DNA of 64,000 nucleotides from Parascedosporium putredinis (lineage: Eukaryota; Ascomycota; Sordariomycetes; Microascales; Microascaceae): positions 1,426,001-1,490,000 of the forward strand of contig CASHTG010000021.1 of assembly GCA_949357655.1 (NCBI GenBank), read 5' to 3'. The notes beneath the pieces are model-generated. The model had not been told where the DNA came from and made no database searches. It saw nothing but the letters and a program-made list of their open reading frames with translations. The position numbers and the translations under genes were made by a program. Shown here piece after piece: positions 1 to 11,729 of this stretch (position 1 is the stretch's first letter; every line of letters begins with the position of its first letter).

Positions 1-829
1 AAGCCCATTAAGCTGGGAATCCACGGAGAGATTCGCATAAGTCTTGACGCGGCGGCGACAGCCAGAAGTTCGGCGCTCAGGCTGGCGACGAGGTTCATGA
101 AGAAGCTGTTGGCTCTACAAGGAACACGCCGGACAAGAAGAGACAAACCGGGCTATTTAGCTTGTGTACACGGAGGGAGACGATATCAAAAGGTTCACAT
201 ACAAGTTCTCAGAAGGCTCCATGTCGGCAATCATGGAATAGATCATTGCGATGGCAACGTTGAGGCCGCCCCCGACGGCGTGAAAGGCGGTCGACGCCCA
301 TACCGGCCGAACATCGGGGAACGTGGCGGGATTCCATAGCACGAACAAGATCCACGCCAGGCCAAGCGTCATTCCCACGATGGAGAGGCCCAGAACCGGA
401 CGGCGTCCAATCTTATCGCCGAGGATGCCATAAGGTAGCGACAGAAACAGCCCTACACCCAATGTCAGAAGATGCAGGGGAAGAACACGGGCGCGAAACT
501 GGAGTTCTTACCGGGAACTGCCTCGAGCATGAACAGGATCGCCGCCACCATGGATAGCTCCGCCTGGATATCGGGCGTCTTGCAGTCCCCCTCGTTCACC
601 GGCTCGCCGTCGGGCACCTGGAGGTGTTGTCGGCAGATGGTGTCCTCCATGATGCGCAGCACGGGAAGCGCGGGAAGGCCGAGACCCGCGGTGAGGATGA
701 AAATTACGCCGGCGACCAAGTACGTGGATCGGGGGCGTCGGGAAGAGGCGGCAACCGTCGCGCCATCGCAGCCCTCGTTCCCGGCGCTAAGCAGGGGGCT
801 GCCAGCTCGCTCTCCCTCTCAGGAGCCAT
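1..829 (-). CDS. MFS transporter (C-terminus off left edge)
   Basis: Membrane transporter of the major facilitator superfamily; substrate not recognisable. Exons are complement(512..829), (203..452) and (1..114, continuing off the window), with GT-AG introns 453..511 (gtaaga donor) and 115..202 (gtatgt donor). Exon 1 gives a soluble N-terminus and TM1 (YLVAGVIFILTAGLGLPALP); exon 2 carries the loop 2-3 signature DKIGRRPVLG and two further hydrophobic helices; exon 3 reads ANSFFMNLVASLSAELL as in the middle of fungal MFS proteins. The ATG at 829 and the TM1 frame differ by one missing base near 805-820, probably a sequencing error rather than a real break. The soluble loop after TM1 has several Cys residues. 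The family call is firm; the transport role is not. Confidence 0.8.
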
Positions 830-1588
830 GATGTGTGTTGGAAGGTTGGGGGATTTTACGGCTTGGTAATGGCGGAAGCAAGGTCAATTGTAGCCATCGG
901 AAGAGTGAATCGCTAAGCTCTCGCAGACTACCACGACAGAGGCGGAAAGGTCGAAAACCGATCTGGAAGACGGAGAGTTGTCACGACGAAGGGGAGAGAC
1001 ACTCGGTAGAACCCCCACCCTCCCTCCCAAAGAGGCGCTGGCACTGGCAATTTTCCCCTGGCCCTAGCGAACATCGAAGCTAGCCCAATCCCCGAAACGC
1101 GGTTTGTCAGCGCCACCCCCACACAAGTGGAACGCCCAGTCCACTCGCTGTCCACCTCTCATCTTATCAATCAATACGACAGACCCCGGCGGATGAAGGA
1201 TTTTTCACCCCCGTCCCCGATCTCGCCGGTTGGATCGGATGAGACGGAAACAAAAAACAAACAAGTTCACCGTATTGATGCATCCATGGAATTGCACTTA
1301 GTTCCCGATCTCGAGAAAGGACAGTCAAGTATCCGTATGTACGTGTATTTTGATCAAATATGTGTAGTGAAAAAGCAATAGGCCTTCGCCGCCAAACGGC
1401 AAAAGGTAAAAGAAGAGAAAAGAGACAAAGAAAAAAATAAAGAAAAAGGAAACCGACCGAACCCTGGCGGTTCCAATCTCGAGGATGTAAAATCTGACAG
1501 GACCGCTCGACGTCAAGTGGAGGCGATCAGAGAAAAAGGTGATGAATGAAATGTTCACAGAACCGACTTTTCGAACGGCAGGCCCCGC
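830..1588. other. Intergenic: upstream of MFS gene, downstream of AA9 gene
   Basis: No coding potential recognised. The left part is the probable promoter of the leftward MFS gene. A purine-rich run (A/G, about 1405-1450) is the only low-complexity element. Confidence 0.5.
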
Positions 1589-3111
1589 CTACCGTACCTC
1601 CTTCCTCTTATATCTCTTCGTCCGCGTCTTCTTCCGAGGCAGTGCACTCGCCCTCTTCCTCGTCCGCATCACACCCTCCACATCTTCACCCTCCTCGACA
1701 TCCTCGTCCACATCCTCGTCGACGTCCTCGTCGTCTTCCGAGGCGCTGCACTCGCCCTCTTCTTCCGCGTCGCAGCCTTCCGCATCCTCACCCTCGTCCT
1801 CTTCTTCGACTTCCTCGCCGTCTTCAATCACTTCGTCGTCGGTTCCATCACATTCATCCTCGCCTTCCTCTGCTCCACACTCCTCTTCCCCAGCGTCATC
1901 CTCATCAGGATCCACCCTTGAGGTGGTTGCGGGTACCGGAACGGTTGCGAAGGTCGTAGGATTAGGCTGAATAGTGATGGACACGTCAGTGACGGATGAT
2001 ACCGCCGTAGCGGATGGCACAGAGGGTGGGGATGCGAGGGAGGTGGTGTCTGGGTCGGGGACGGGATCAGAACCAGGGGTTTCATTACCACCGTTGCAGG
2101 AGAACACTGCGGGTCCCGGGATAGTGTACGTCGTGGCTGTCGTTGGTTAGTAGCGGGCAGAAGTTAGCATTGTGCGGGAGACAGAAGAAGAAGAGACATG
2201 AAACATCTTCGGGGATTTCTCACCCTTGTAGGCGTCATAGGTGATACCGGGGTCGGTAGACTTATACGCGCCGGGGAACGCAACTAGGCTAGAGGGTTGG
2301 ATGCTTCCGGAACCCGTCACCTGGAGTTGATGGCAGCCGGGGTAGAACTGCGCACCGGGGTACGAGTAGGAAGCGTGGAGAGCGATGAGCTCATGACGGA
2401 CTATATAGTAGCCGGGCTTCAAGCACGAGGGGATGGTGTACTGGACACCGGGGTTACCAGAACTCATGAGGGGCGTCTATCTCCAGTTAGTAAGTGGCTC
2501 AATATTTCCCGCCCGTCATGCCCGCAAAACGAAACAATAAGCGACGGTCACCAGGCATAAAATAAGCAACGGCACTCACAACAGCCCAGGTGTTCGAGGT
2601 GCCCTGACGACCACCTTCTTGAACCTTGAACCAAACCTTCCTGCGACATTGTTAGCACCGTTTCCAACCTAGCACATCACAGTCTTTCAGGATTCTGTTG
2701 CGTTTGTTGTTTCAAAGACACCTACTCAGTTCCAGGAAGCCAGTTGTTGCACCCGCTGTCGGGGCATCGGGCCATGTATGTGATGACGGGACCAACGTGC
2801 GAGTCGGGCCACAGGGTCCACTTGAGAGTGACGGTAGATCCGGCGGCAGCCGTGGCGTGGAGAGGAGCCGGGGAAGATCCGACGACGCCTCCGGCGCTGT
2901 ATCCGCCGCACTGAAGATCAATAGAGTCGAGGTCCTCGACGGGGCCGTTGCCGGCGATGGCTCGGGAAACACGCTGGGGCGCCGGGTTCATGTAAGGGTC
3001 CATGTACGGCTGGTAGAAGGTGTAGCCCTGGCCACCAATGGTGGCGGTATCGACGTAGCCGTGGGCGGCGACCACGGCCGCGGAGAACAGGATGGACACG
3101 ATGGACTTCAT
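1589..3111 (-). CDS. AA9 lytic polysaccharide monooxygenase with long acidic C-terminal tail
   Basis: Secreted copper enzyme that oxidatively cleaves cellulose. Exons complement(2726..3111, 2580..2640, 2224..2476, 1589..2136) join in frame to a 415-residue protein. A 16-residue signal peptide ends at AA so that the mature protein starts with His (HGYVDTATIGGQGYTFYQPY), the first ligand of the histidine brace. The second His lies in WPDSHVGPVITYMARCP, and the axial Tyr in AQFYPGCHQLQVTGSG. The catalytic domain ends near residue 233. About 180 further residues are a Pro/Ser/Thr linker, then roughly 75 residues dominated by Asp/Glu with a few Cys, and a Lys/Arg-rich end (RKKTRTKRYKRKEVR). There is no CBM1. 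The tail is far longer than in typical single-domain AA9 proteins. No break in the reading frame. Confidence 0.95.
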
Positions 3112-6100
3112 GATGGCGAAGATTTGTCGGGGAAACGGAGAGAGGGAAAACGGAGAATGTTGCCTACTCCTGGTTGATGCAACAATCTGGACTCGAAAAA
3201 AGTGCGGAAAAAGACCAAAAGAAATGGGAGAAAGGTCACTGCTCCAGGCAACGTCGTCGAGGTTCTTGAATATGAACAGAAAGAAGGGGAGCTGACGAAA
3301 AGTCCGTAGAGAGAAGAGAGAAGAGAAAAATCCCAAACTGCTCCAACATCCACTCTCGATTTCGAGCTGGACGACGGTTTTATACGATTTTCATTCCATC
3401 CTTGAACTCGCACGTCGTTGGGGCCGGGGGTCAAGAGATGGACCCCATCACCAACGGATCCTTCATCCGAACCTGTCACGAACCCTGCTTCCACGACCTG
3501 ACGCCGCCTATTCCCTCTTCCTTGCATCTGGCCATCGTCGTCGAGGCCCCCGTCGCATGTGGAGCAAATTCAAGGCCCCAGAATTCCCTTAATCTTCCAC
3601 CATTCCTTCGGGTGCAAGCATTCAAGCCCCTTGCCAGGCGCTACTCGTCGGACGCCAACCCCAAAGCGGTCGTGGTGTGCTGAGTCAAAACAGGGCCGAA
3701 CCTGGTCACTTCCCAAGAGTTAATCCGCCTATCGAATGGTTCCTGGGCGGTGGGACACGACGAAAAGAACATTGAACACACACAGCCCCCACCACAGTTC
3801 CCCCACCACATCGACTGCGATTTGTGCCACTTTGAGAAAATGCCCCGTGCACGAGACACGTTCGATTGCCAGGCCTCGAAAGGAGGGGGGCGATACGCCC
3901 AGTTATGCCGTTTGCCGCTAATGAAATCACCAGAGGAGCCCCGACAACGATAAGTTGAGATCCTGACGCAGAAACTATGAAAGCGCCAAGGGTATTTAGA
4001 ATCACTCACCAAGATCCACTGTTTTGGAGGGCTGCTAGCGCTGTCTGCCAAGACGCAGGGGAAGGTCCGCCAACTTATGTGAAATTACGTGTGCACACAG
4101 TGGCTGACGTCCAAGGGAAAGGAAAAAGAAAAAGAAAAAGTGACAGTCGCCCCTTGGAGTCCACCTGTCCAATAGAGTGTAACAAGAGACTTCTCGCTTC
4201 CCTTAACATACATGTAGGAGGAGAAGGGCAGAGGCAAAGCAGGGAGAGCGCATGCCCGACGTCAACACCAGCGGCGATCACTCTGACTTCCCTCTCCTAA
4301 CTGTCCTACAATAGATGGAGAAAATACGCCCAAGGCTTCATCGCAGCCATGCAACCCTCGCTGCTGGTCAGTTGATCACTTCCGCAAGGGAGGACGGACG
4401 TTGTCCTCCCGTCATACCAAACCGACCTCATGAACATGTTTTTGTTTTCTCTCTTCTTTTCCTTTCGAGCACAAGTGTGTCCGGGGATCTCGCGGGTGCC
4501 ATTGTCGGAGGTGTTCCGCTGCACTTCCTTGTTTTGATGCCTTCTTGTGTGCACATGAGGAAATGGAAAAAGGGCCGGCCAAGTCGGAGGAGGAACAAGA
4601 TGAACCCGGGGGCTTGCGGTGTAAGATGTGACTTTGCCCTCTCGCTTGCTTCAGGCAACTTCCCCAGGTGTTCCCATCCGGCGAGATGCCGATGATAACG
4701 GCCAAGTCCTGGTCTCACAGCTTGTTTCTTTTCCACTAGCCGTCTCCACGATCCGGGGAATCATGAGCGAGCCGTGATATTTCTGACGTCGCCGCGTAGC
4801 CGGAGCCCGCCCTCTCGGAGTTGGTGCGGATAACTAACGCGGGCTGGTAGAATACACGAACAATATCTAGATGCGGGGTTCGACAAGACACGAGGGAAAA
4901 TGGTGCGTGGGGTTTTTATCGATGTATGGTAGTTGGACTGCTGCGCAGAAGCAAGCAGCGCCCACGTAACAAAAAGTCCGCAACATCAGCATCTACTACC
5001 GGAGGGAATGCGACGGAAGGGGTCAGGCAGGCCAAATCCTTTGTCCGCTGATTCGGCAGGGACGCCAACCAAGGAGAAAAAGATGATGATAATGATCAAT
5101 GGCTGTTCGGGAGTTAAAAGAGAACGCTACGTAAGAATGGAAAGGGCCCGAATCAAGGTTCCGAGACTGGGGAAGTTGGAGGCGGCCAGGAACCTCGGCA
5201 TGGAACGTCACCAAGCGACGGGCCTTCTCGCGTCCCACCCCGACATATAGTAATCGGGAGGACGATCTGGCCCTTGCTTTTCTTTTTGTCGGACCTTGTG
5301 GGGTCCATTAGGCTCTGTCCTTGACAGGAATCGTCCCCGTCCTTCGCCGGCCGCCCCAGAAGCGGGAAGCGAATGAAGATCGCGAATTGCGGGACGAAGA
5401 CAGCACGATGTTTGCCTGGGAACGAATTCAGGGCACCACGTCTCATTGGCGCCGTGAAATTGTCGCATTGCTGTCATCGCGGAAGCGAAAGCCGCTAATA
5501 TTTCTATTCTGCACAAGGTTGGATCTGCAGCCGCTTCATAAATGCCGGGTTCGATTCCCGAGCTTCGTTCCCTGCAGTCGGCATCGCAGGGCGGCAATAG
5601 AAACGGGCGGTTCTCTTGGGGCTTGCGTGGGAGATAAATTGTGGCCCAATCTTCGCCGCAACCAAAAAATCATACCAGCCGGGTAATATCGTCACGTTGG
5701 GTCCTACCCCATCTAAAGTTGGGGATGGTTGCGTCGGCCTGTGGAGAAAAGCATGAGAAACGGAGAAGAATGGTAGGCCCAAAGGGCGAAAGCTATGACC
5801 TCGAACGCTGTTTTGGAGCTCATCGCGAGTGGTCGTCGTCTCTCGAGACGGTTAATATATGACGAGGACGCGTGCGAATATAGTGCTTGGGGGACGGGTT
5901 TAGATCTTGGCATATTAAGCCAGGGAAAAACCTCTATAGCCTTTATGGAACCCCATCTTTTTCCGTCATGCTTCGAATTTTGCAACACTTGATGGTGTCA
6001 AGGCTAGGATACGGGTAGTGCCCAATTTCTATAAGAAGTACGAGTCCAGCAACTCTCTGGTCTGGAGAGGAAGTTGATTTGACTATCCCGCAGCATCGCA

Positions 6101-6182
6101 ACGCAATTCCATCTTCTCAGGAGAAAAATTGTAATAAAGAAAAAAGACAATAGTTTTTTTGACCTCGCCGGACCTTGCTACA
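3112..6182. other. Long intergenic region without a recognised gene
   Basis: Three kilobases between divergently transcribed AA9 and CE1 genes. Open frames here are short, lack recognisable domains and have no convincing splice structure. Purine-rich runs occur near 4115-4140. It probably holds both promoters; nothing else could be supported. Confidence 0.45.
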
Positions 6183-7160
6183 ATGGCACTTTATGCACTC
6201 CTCGCGGCTCTTGCCACCTCCTCCACCGCTCTTGCGGCGAGCCTCCAGCAAATCACCAGCTTCGGTGACAACCCGACCAACATCCAAATGTTCGAGTATG
6301 TCCCGGACAAGCTGGCCGAGGCACCTGCCGTCGTGGTCAATGTGAGTTTTTGTTTTCTAAGTCGGCGCAGCGCAAAACCCTCGCAAGTCTGTCCCCAGGA
6401 ACGAGCACGGCTGACGGGGACAATATTGGTAACGTGACAGCTTCATCCATGCGGCGGTAGCGCAGCCATGTGGTTCCGAGGAACCAAGATGCCAACATAT
6501 GCGGATGAGCTTGGCTTCGTCCTCATCTACCCCGGCACGACCAACATGAATAACTGCTGGGACGTCCATAGCCCGGAAAGCCTCACCCACGGCAAGGGTG
6601 GCGACGCCCTCGCCATCGTCAACATGGTAGACTACGCTCTCAAGACCCACGGCGGTGACCCGCAGCGCGTCTACGTCATGGGAAGCTCTTCGGGTGCCAT
6701 GATGACCAACGTCCTTGCCGGCTCCTACCCAGACGTCTTCGAGGCCGGCTCCGCCTACTCCGGAACGGCCCACGCCTGCTTCGCGGGCGCGCCCTCCGCC
6801 ACTCCCATGTCGCCCAACCAGACCTGCGCCCAGGGCCTCTCGCACACGCCGGAAGAGTGGGCCTCGTTCGTGCACAACTCGTACCCCGACTACGATGGAC
6901 CCCGCCCGCGCATGCAAATCTTCCACGGAAACGCCGACGCCCTGGTCAGGCCCGCGTGCGCGGTCGAGGCGTTGAAGCAGTGGTCGGCCGTGCTGGGCGA
7001 GACCAACACCCAGAATGTCACGGGCGTGCCCTCGTCCGCGTACACCCAGCTCATCTACGGCGATGGGTCCAAGCTCATGGGCTTCTTCGGAGCCGGTGTC
7101 GGACACACTGCGCCTGTGAATGAAGAGCTCACTCTTCGATTCTTTGGTTTACTGGAGTAA
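6183..7160 (+). CDS. CE1 acetylxylan esterase-like secreted hydrolase
   Basis: Predicted secreted carbohydrate esterase that removes acetyl (or feruloyl) groups from xylan. Exons 6183..6341 and 6441..7160 (intron gtgagt...gtgacag) encode 292 residues, close to AxeA-type enzymes. An N-terminal hydrophobic signal peptide (MALYALLAALATSSTALA) is followed by ASLQQITSFGDNPTN, typical of fungal CE1 acetylxylan esterases. The oxyanion/Cys motif LHPCGGSAAMW opens exon 2; the nucleophile serine is in YVMGSSSGAMMTNVLAG, and the likely acid and base are in FHGNADALV and GVGHTAPV. No carbohydrate-binding module. Substrate preference inside CE1 cannot be fixed from sequence alone; a feruloyl esterase or polyhydroxybutyrate-depolymerase-like activity is the alternative. 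Confidence 0.9.
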
Positions 7161-7540
7161 AAGTTTACGAAGGAAAGGGGGTTAGGACGGAGGGAAGTGT
7201 ATGTGCCATGATAGCTATAGATGTTTGAATGAATCGCGCCTAGTCATAGTTGAGGCCATGACACATTGCCTTTTTAAGAAAAGAAAAACTTCACTTTTAT
7301 GCTTCAAGTTTTACGAAAGAACTGAATCTTTACCACGGTACCGCACAGCAAGGCTGGCGGTTAAACACATTGACGGCGTAATGTATTTCGGAGATGGCAT
7401 TCAGAGGGATCTGAGCCTTGTACTAATATATCGCTGCGTTATTAGAGTTCAAATTGTTGGGAACTAGCAGGTAGGCAGAGGTGTCCCCAACGCCCAGCGC
7501 CCAGCGCCCAAAGAGCACGCGGAGTACGCTTGCGCCAGGC
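7161..7540. other. Convergent intergenic region
   Basis: 3' ends of the CE1 and carbonic anhydrase genes face each other here. No further feature seen, apart from a short direct repeat of CGCCCAGCG at about 7490-7508. Confidence 0.5.
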
Positions 7541-8385
7541 CTATGACTCCATGAGGTTGTAGATTTTCTGAATGTCGCGGAGCATGGCCTCGTGGTCAAT
7601 CTTCAAGTCCTTGAGCAGGCCATCGCGGAAGCCAAAGACCCAGCCGTGCACGACGGGATACTGCTGCTTCGCGTACGACTCCTGGACGGCGGCGGTCTTG
7701 ATGACATTCTTGCACTGCTCGACGACGTTGAGCTCGACGAGGCGGTTGTACCTCTCCTCTTCGTTCTTGATGGCGTCGAGCTCCTTCTCGTGCAGACGGT
7801 AGACGTCGCGAATGTTTCGGAGCCACGGGTTGAGGATGCCGAGGTCCTGCGGCGTCATGGCGGCCTTGACGCCTCCGCAGCCGTAGTGGCCGCACACAAC
7901 AATGTGCTTGACCTTGAGGTGTCTGACGGCGTACTCGATGACGGACATGGAATTGAGGTCAATGTTGCACACGAGGTTGGCGATGTTCCGGTGGATAAAA
8001 GCCTCACCAGGCTCAAGCCCGGTGATCTGCTCCGCGGGGATGCGCGAGTCGCTACATCCGATCCAGAGGTACTCTGGTGTCTGGCCCTCGGATAGCTTGG
8101 TGAAGAATTCGGGATCCTTTCACACTTGGCGGCAGCCCACGCGCGGTTGTTCTCAAACACGCGGTCGTGGCTCTGCTTAAGGTAGTTGACCAAGTCTTGG
8201 TTGCTTCCGTCGCCCATGGTGACTCGCCCGGCTTGCGGATAGGATGCTGGCGTTGAAGGAGGGTTGGTGTTGCCGGGGCCGTGGGATGAACAGAACCGAA
8301 GTTGTGGTGAGCGGAGGCGGGTGTTTCTTAGCGTTGCCGATGCGTGCGGTGTACGGGGAGCCAAGAGTTTGACAAAATTGCGCAT
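7541..8385 (-). CDS. Beta-carbonic anhydrase, probable dual mitochondrial/cytosolic starts
   Basis: Zinc enzyme interconverting CO2 and bicarbonate. Single exon. Zn ligands and catalytic dyad are seen in WIGCSDSRIPAEQ (Cys, Asp, Arg) and VVCGHYGCGGVKAA (His, Cys). The ATG at 8385 gives an Arg/Ser-rich, acid-poor leader typical of a mitochondrial presequence; a second ATG at 8217 (MGDGSNQDLVNYLKQSHDR) matches the usual cytosolic start of fungal enzymes, so both forms may be made. The reading frame is broken by one missing base at 8112-8121, between AAKCE and PEFFTKLSEGQ. On both sides the protein is fully conserved, so this is more likely a sequencing error than a pseudogene. Confidence 0.92.
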
Positions 8386-9246
8386 TTTTTGAGAGAGGAA
8401 GAAAAGAGAGAAAAAAGAGGAGAAGGCGCACGCAAAGCTGTCGTGCGCGCGCGCAGAACGAGGTCAAGTTCGGAGGAGGGCAGATTTTGTGGGGCAAGTG
8501 GGATAGCACTAATGCTTATTCTAGCGAGCTGCCCAAGGTCACCGCCCGCAAGAGAGAGAGAGAAAAGCAAGCTTTCGCCGGCTGGTGGTGTGTACACAAG
8601 TCAAAGTCCGGGTGAATGAAATGGCTCTCGGGGCGCCTCTACGTGTAGTTGATGGATTGGGCAGCCGGGATCTTCAAAGGCAAGTGTTGTTTAAAGCAGT
8701 TCGAAGCGGCGGCGGGAGATGCGGCTGGACCAAAGACATGGAGAAGTGTTGGATTGTGGCCTGGGCTACAAGGCGTGAAATCAATGACTCTTCTGTGCAT
8801 GAGAATGAGCAACGATAACCTTTTTTTCCCTCTTGTCGAGGGGAAAAAAGACCCTTTGACGTCATCATCTTTTAATTGAAAACTACGGATAGATGCACCA
8901 AAGTACCCTTGTACCTACACTTCGCAGAGCCGGTACGAATCTGAAAACAGCGATGACCAGCTTAATTCGGGTGATTTGATTTGTTGATATCATTTTGTTG
9001 AGAGCGAGCGATGCCTCTTTCCCAGTCATAGAGCGAGACGGAAAAAAGGCTTTTTCTGAACCTCACAGTTGTATAATTGAAGCACATACCGAGGTATATT
9101 CACCCGTTTTTCGGTTTTATGTTTTCCTCGGCCGCATTGAAAAAGAAATGAACCAAAAAAGTGTTATAGAATGCTCGCCTGCGCTTCTTTTCATAGCCCT
9201 GAAATTCCTTCCTATTAACACCACCCCACGACTCCTCCACCGCACT
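8386..9246. other. Intergenic: carbonic anhydrase promoter
   Basis: No gene recognised. Contains a GA-dinucleotide run (about 8550-8565) and purine-rich stretches immediately upstream of the carbonic anhydrase start. Confidence 0.45.
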
Positions 9247-10646
9247 TTAGCCCTCCCACAAGAACTTCTGCTCCCTGCCCGGAATCAACGGACGAAGTGC
9301 CATACCGTAATCGCCGGCATTCGGCGTACGCAGCAAGGTGTGGATGTGAAACTTGGCGGGCTCCTTATTCGTCAAGAAGACACCCGAATGGTGGTCAAAC
9401 TCGATGATGACAACGGGACTCTGGATGCGGTAGTAAAACGCGTCGTCGTCACCATACGACCCGATCCAGCAAAAGTACGTCTCCTTGAACCACGAGACGG
9501 CATCCGCGACCCTCACCTCCTTGGCCTGCGGCGGTAGGTACAAGTTGTACTCGCGAATGATGGCGGCGACGAGATCCTGCTGCTCCTGCGCCATGTCCGC
9601 CACAAGGACTCCTTCGTAGGGAACCACGCGGTTATCTCTGTACGCTCCGCACAGGTGGCGCTGGTCGTCGTGGTTCCACCGGCCCTTGGGCATCTTGGGG
9701 TCGTGGAGCAGCTCGTAAACCTGCGCCTTGGCCTGCTGCTCGGCGGGGAGGGACTGCATGAGCTTCAGGCCGAGCTTCTCCTCCTCGAGCAGGATCCTGG
9801 TTCCCTTGTACGGGCCGTCGTCTATTATGTTGGGCTCCGCCCCGGTAAACCACGGCGACACCACGATTTGTCCCTTGTACAAAAAGATGTTGAGGCACAG
9901 GTGGTGCCCGTAGAAAGAGAAGCCCCACGGCGTGTCGACCGAGGGGGTGCCGAAGAGGACAAAGTTGTAGGAAAATTCGTTGCACACGCGCGGCGCCTTG
10001 ACGAGTTCGCCGAGATACCCGTTGATCCTCATGGCGCCGACGGCCTTTTCGTAGCCTTCGGGAGACAAGGTGACTTGAGGACGTTCATGACCGACGCTCG
10101 CAGCTCGTCGGTCAACTCATCGAGGCGGACGCCCTTGTGGCTCAGCAGGAATTCGGGGTTTGACCAGGTGCGCCACTCTGGGCTATCGATGTGATAGGGC
10201 TCGAAAGGCACGTTGTTCGCCTGCAGTTTGGCTACGAGGTCTTCTGTCGCACCTACAATGTCCTGATGGGAATTCCTTCGTCCTGGAGCTGGAATAGACC
10301 AGGTCGAACGTTTCCTGCATCGCGACAACTGTTAATCAGGGACGCTCATCAAAAGGCATGACTCCAGACCCGAGCCGAGATTCCCAATCGCAATCTAGCC
10401 CCGCCGGGAGATGCAACCTACCATCGTTCGTAACGCCGCGGAAGGGTTCCTGCAGCAGCCTCCGCCAGTGAAGGTATAGGGAATGAAGCCACGGGGAGCG
10501 CACGATTGCTTAAACGCGGCGGCATATTCGTGAGCGTCCTGCGTTTGCATCGTCGTGAATCGGGGAATTGTGAGGTCCGGCAAGAACTGCCGATAGGCAG
10601 CAGACTCGGGTACACTGCCCGCGCCGGCATCGGGTTGGCTCGCCAT
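9247..10646 (-). CDS. DUF3500 family protein
   Basis: Conserved protein of unknown function (DUF3500). Exon 1 is complement(10422..10646), starting MASQPDAGAGSVPES; the intron opens with gtaggt and exon 2 starts just after a CAG near 10303, reading NVRPGLFQLQDEGIP. Recognisable family segments are HWRRLLQEPFRGVTNDG, GYLGELVKAPRVCNEFSYNF, GTPSVDTPWGFSFYGHHLCL, VVSPWFTGAEPN and the His-rich IEFDHHSGVF. Three single missing bases (near 10070, 10263 and 10500) break the frame, each inside an otherwise conserved stretch, so the product should be one continuous protein of about 430 residues. Several invariant His/Asp residues suggest a metal-dependent or hydrolytic role, but no function is established. 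No signal peptide. Confidence 0.85.
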
Positions 10647-11729
10647 GCTTTCTTTCGTCAAGGGAATCGTGGGTGATGAAACGAGTAGATCGGTTGGTCT
10701 AGGTGCTTAGTGAATTCCGTCTATTGTGGCCTCGATTCTTCAGCTGTCATCAATTACTAGAGAAGAAGAGAGGTCTTTTTATTTTTCCTTGTCCATCATG
10801 TGGCACTGGGGTCCATATAGCTTCCGATGCTTCGGGATTTCCGTCCTGCAACGACCCCACACTCCAAGGGGCGCGCGGATTTACCATCGAATTACCCCTC
10901 TTCCCCTCAGAGCGAGGAAGCTTTTCGCTGAACGTCAATGGGTCGACTTTTCGTGCCCCGCAACCGGTTCCTGGACCCCGCCACGCACAGTCTCATAGGC
11001 TGATTAAATGTCCCGAAGACGCTTCCGGGTCGATTTTCTCGCGCGTTTTTGACGGCTGCGCTGTGTAGTCAGAGCCCACGACTTTGTCGCGCCACATTTG
11101 AGGACGCGATTGCCCCATGGCCCCCGGAAATACGGCAGTTCCGAATCGCCGTGGTCGCAGTGAGCGTTTGCTAAAAAAGGGCGCCAAGGTGTACTAGGAA
11201 TTTCAGTCCCGTGCACATGCGCAAATCCCGAACCAATCGTGACGCTGTGCTCTTTTTTATTTGCATTCTCGTATAAATATTAATACATGGCATCATCCCA
11301 TCTTCTCGTTCGTTCCCCTTGTCTTTCCTCAACCGATCCGTTGTTGTCGCTTACCTTGTTGAGGGGAACGAAGAAAATCAACAGGGCAACTCAGGGGTAG
11401 TTCAATTAAATTCTCTCCACACAGGCTTAACATGGGCTGGTGTGTGCAAGGTTGACCGGCTTGGTGTGGCTGAGCCACTGAATTTTGGAAGGGATCAAGT
11501 GATCTCGAGGAATATTGAAGTGGAATGGGTGCCTGCCTACGAACAAACCAGGGGCCGGATGGCCAGGAGACCGGGAATGAAATATTCTTTACTGCTGTGG
11601 ACAAAGTAGAAAGTTAGCCAGCGTTCACGATGCCTGGCGCGATAGATAACCCCTGATCTCAGTTGTGTCGGCGGTCGTACTGTTCGAAATACCAATCCCC
11701 CAACATCATTCTTTCCCCTTTCTAGAATA
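10647..11729. other. Divergent intergenic region (DUF3500 / HET)
   Basis: No gene recognised. A TATA-like element (GTATAAATAT, about 11271-11280) lies well upstream of the HET gene start. Confidence 0.45.

Noticed and set aside
1539..1970. Ser/Thr/Pro-rich open frames on the plus strand, mucin-like
   Set aside because: Antisense shadow of the Asp/Glu-rich tail of the AA9 gene; composition is explained by the complementary GAG/GAC codons.
3641..4051. 136-codon minus-strand ORF in the long AA9-CE1 gap
   Set aside because: No similarity recognised, odd composition, no start context or splice structure supporting a gene.
5546..5562. GGGTTCGATTCCCG, a tRNA B-box-like sequence
   Set aside because: The T-arm pairs in only four of five positions and no matching acceptor stem, anticodon arm or A box lies 60-90 nt upstream. 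Probably chance.
8112..8121. Carbonic anhydrase frame break as evidence of a pseudogene
   Set aside because: Same one-base-loss pattern as in over a dozen other conserved genes; sequencing error is the simpler explanation.
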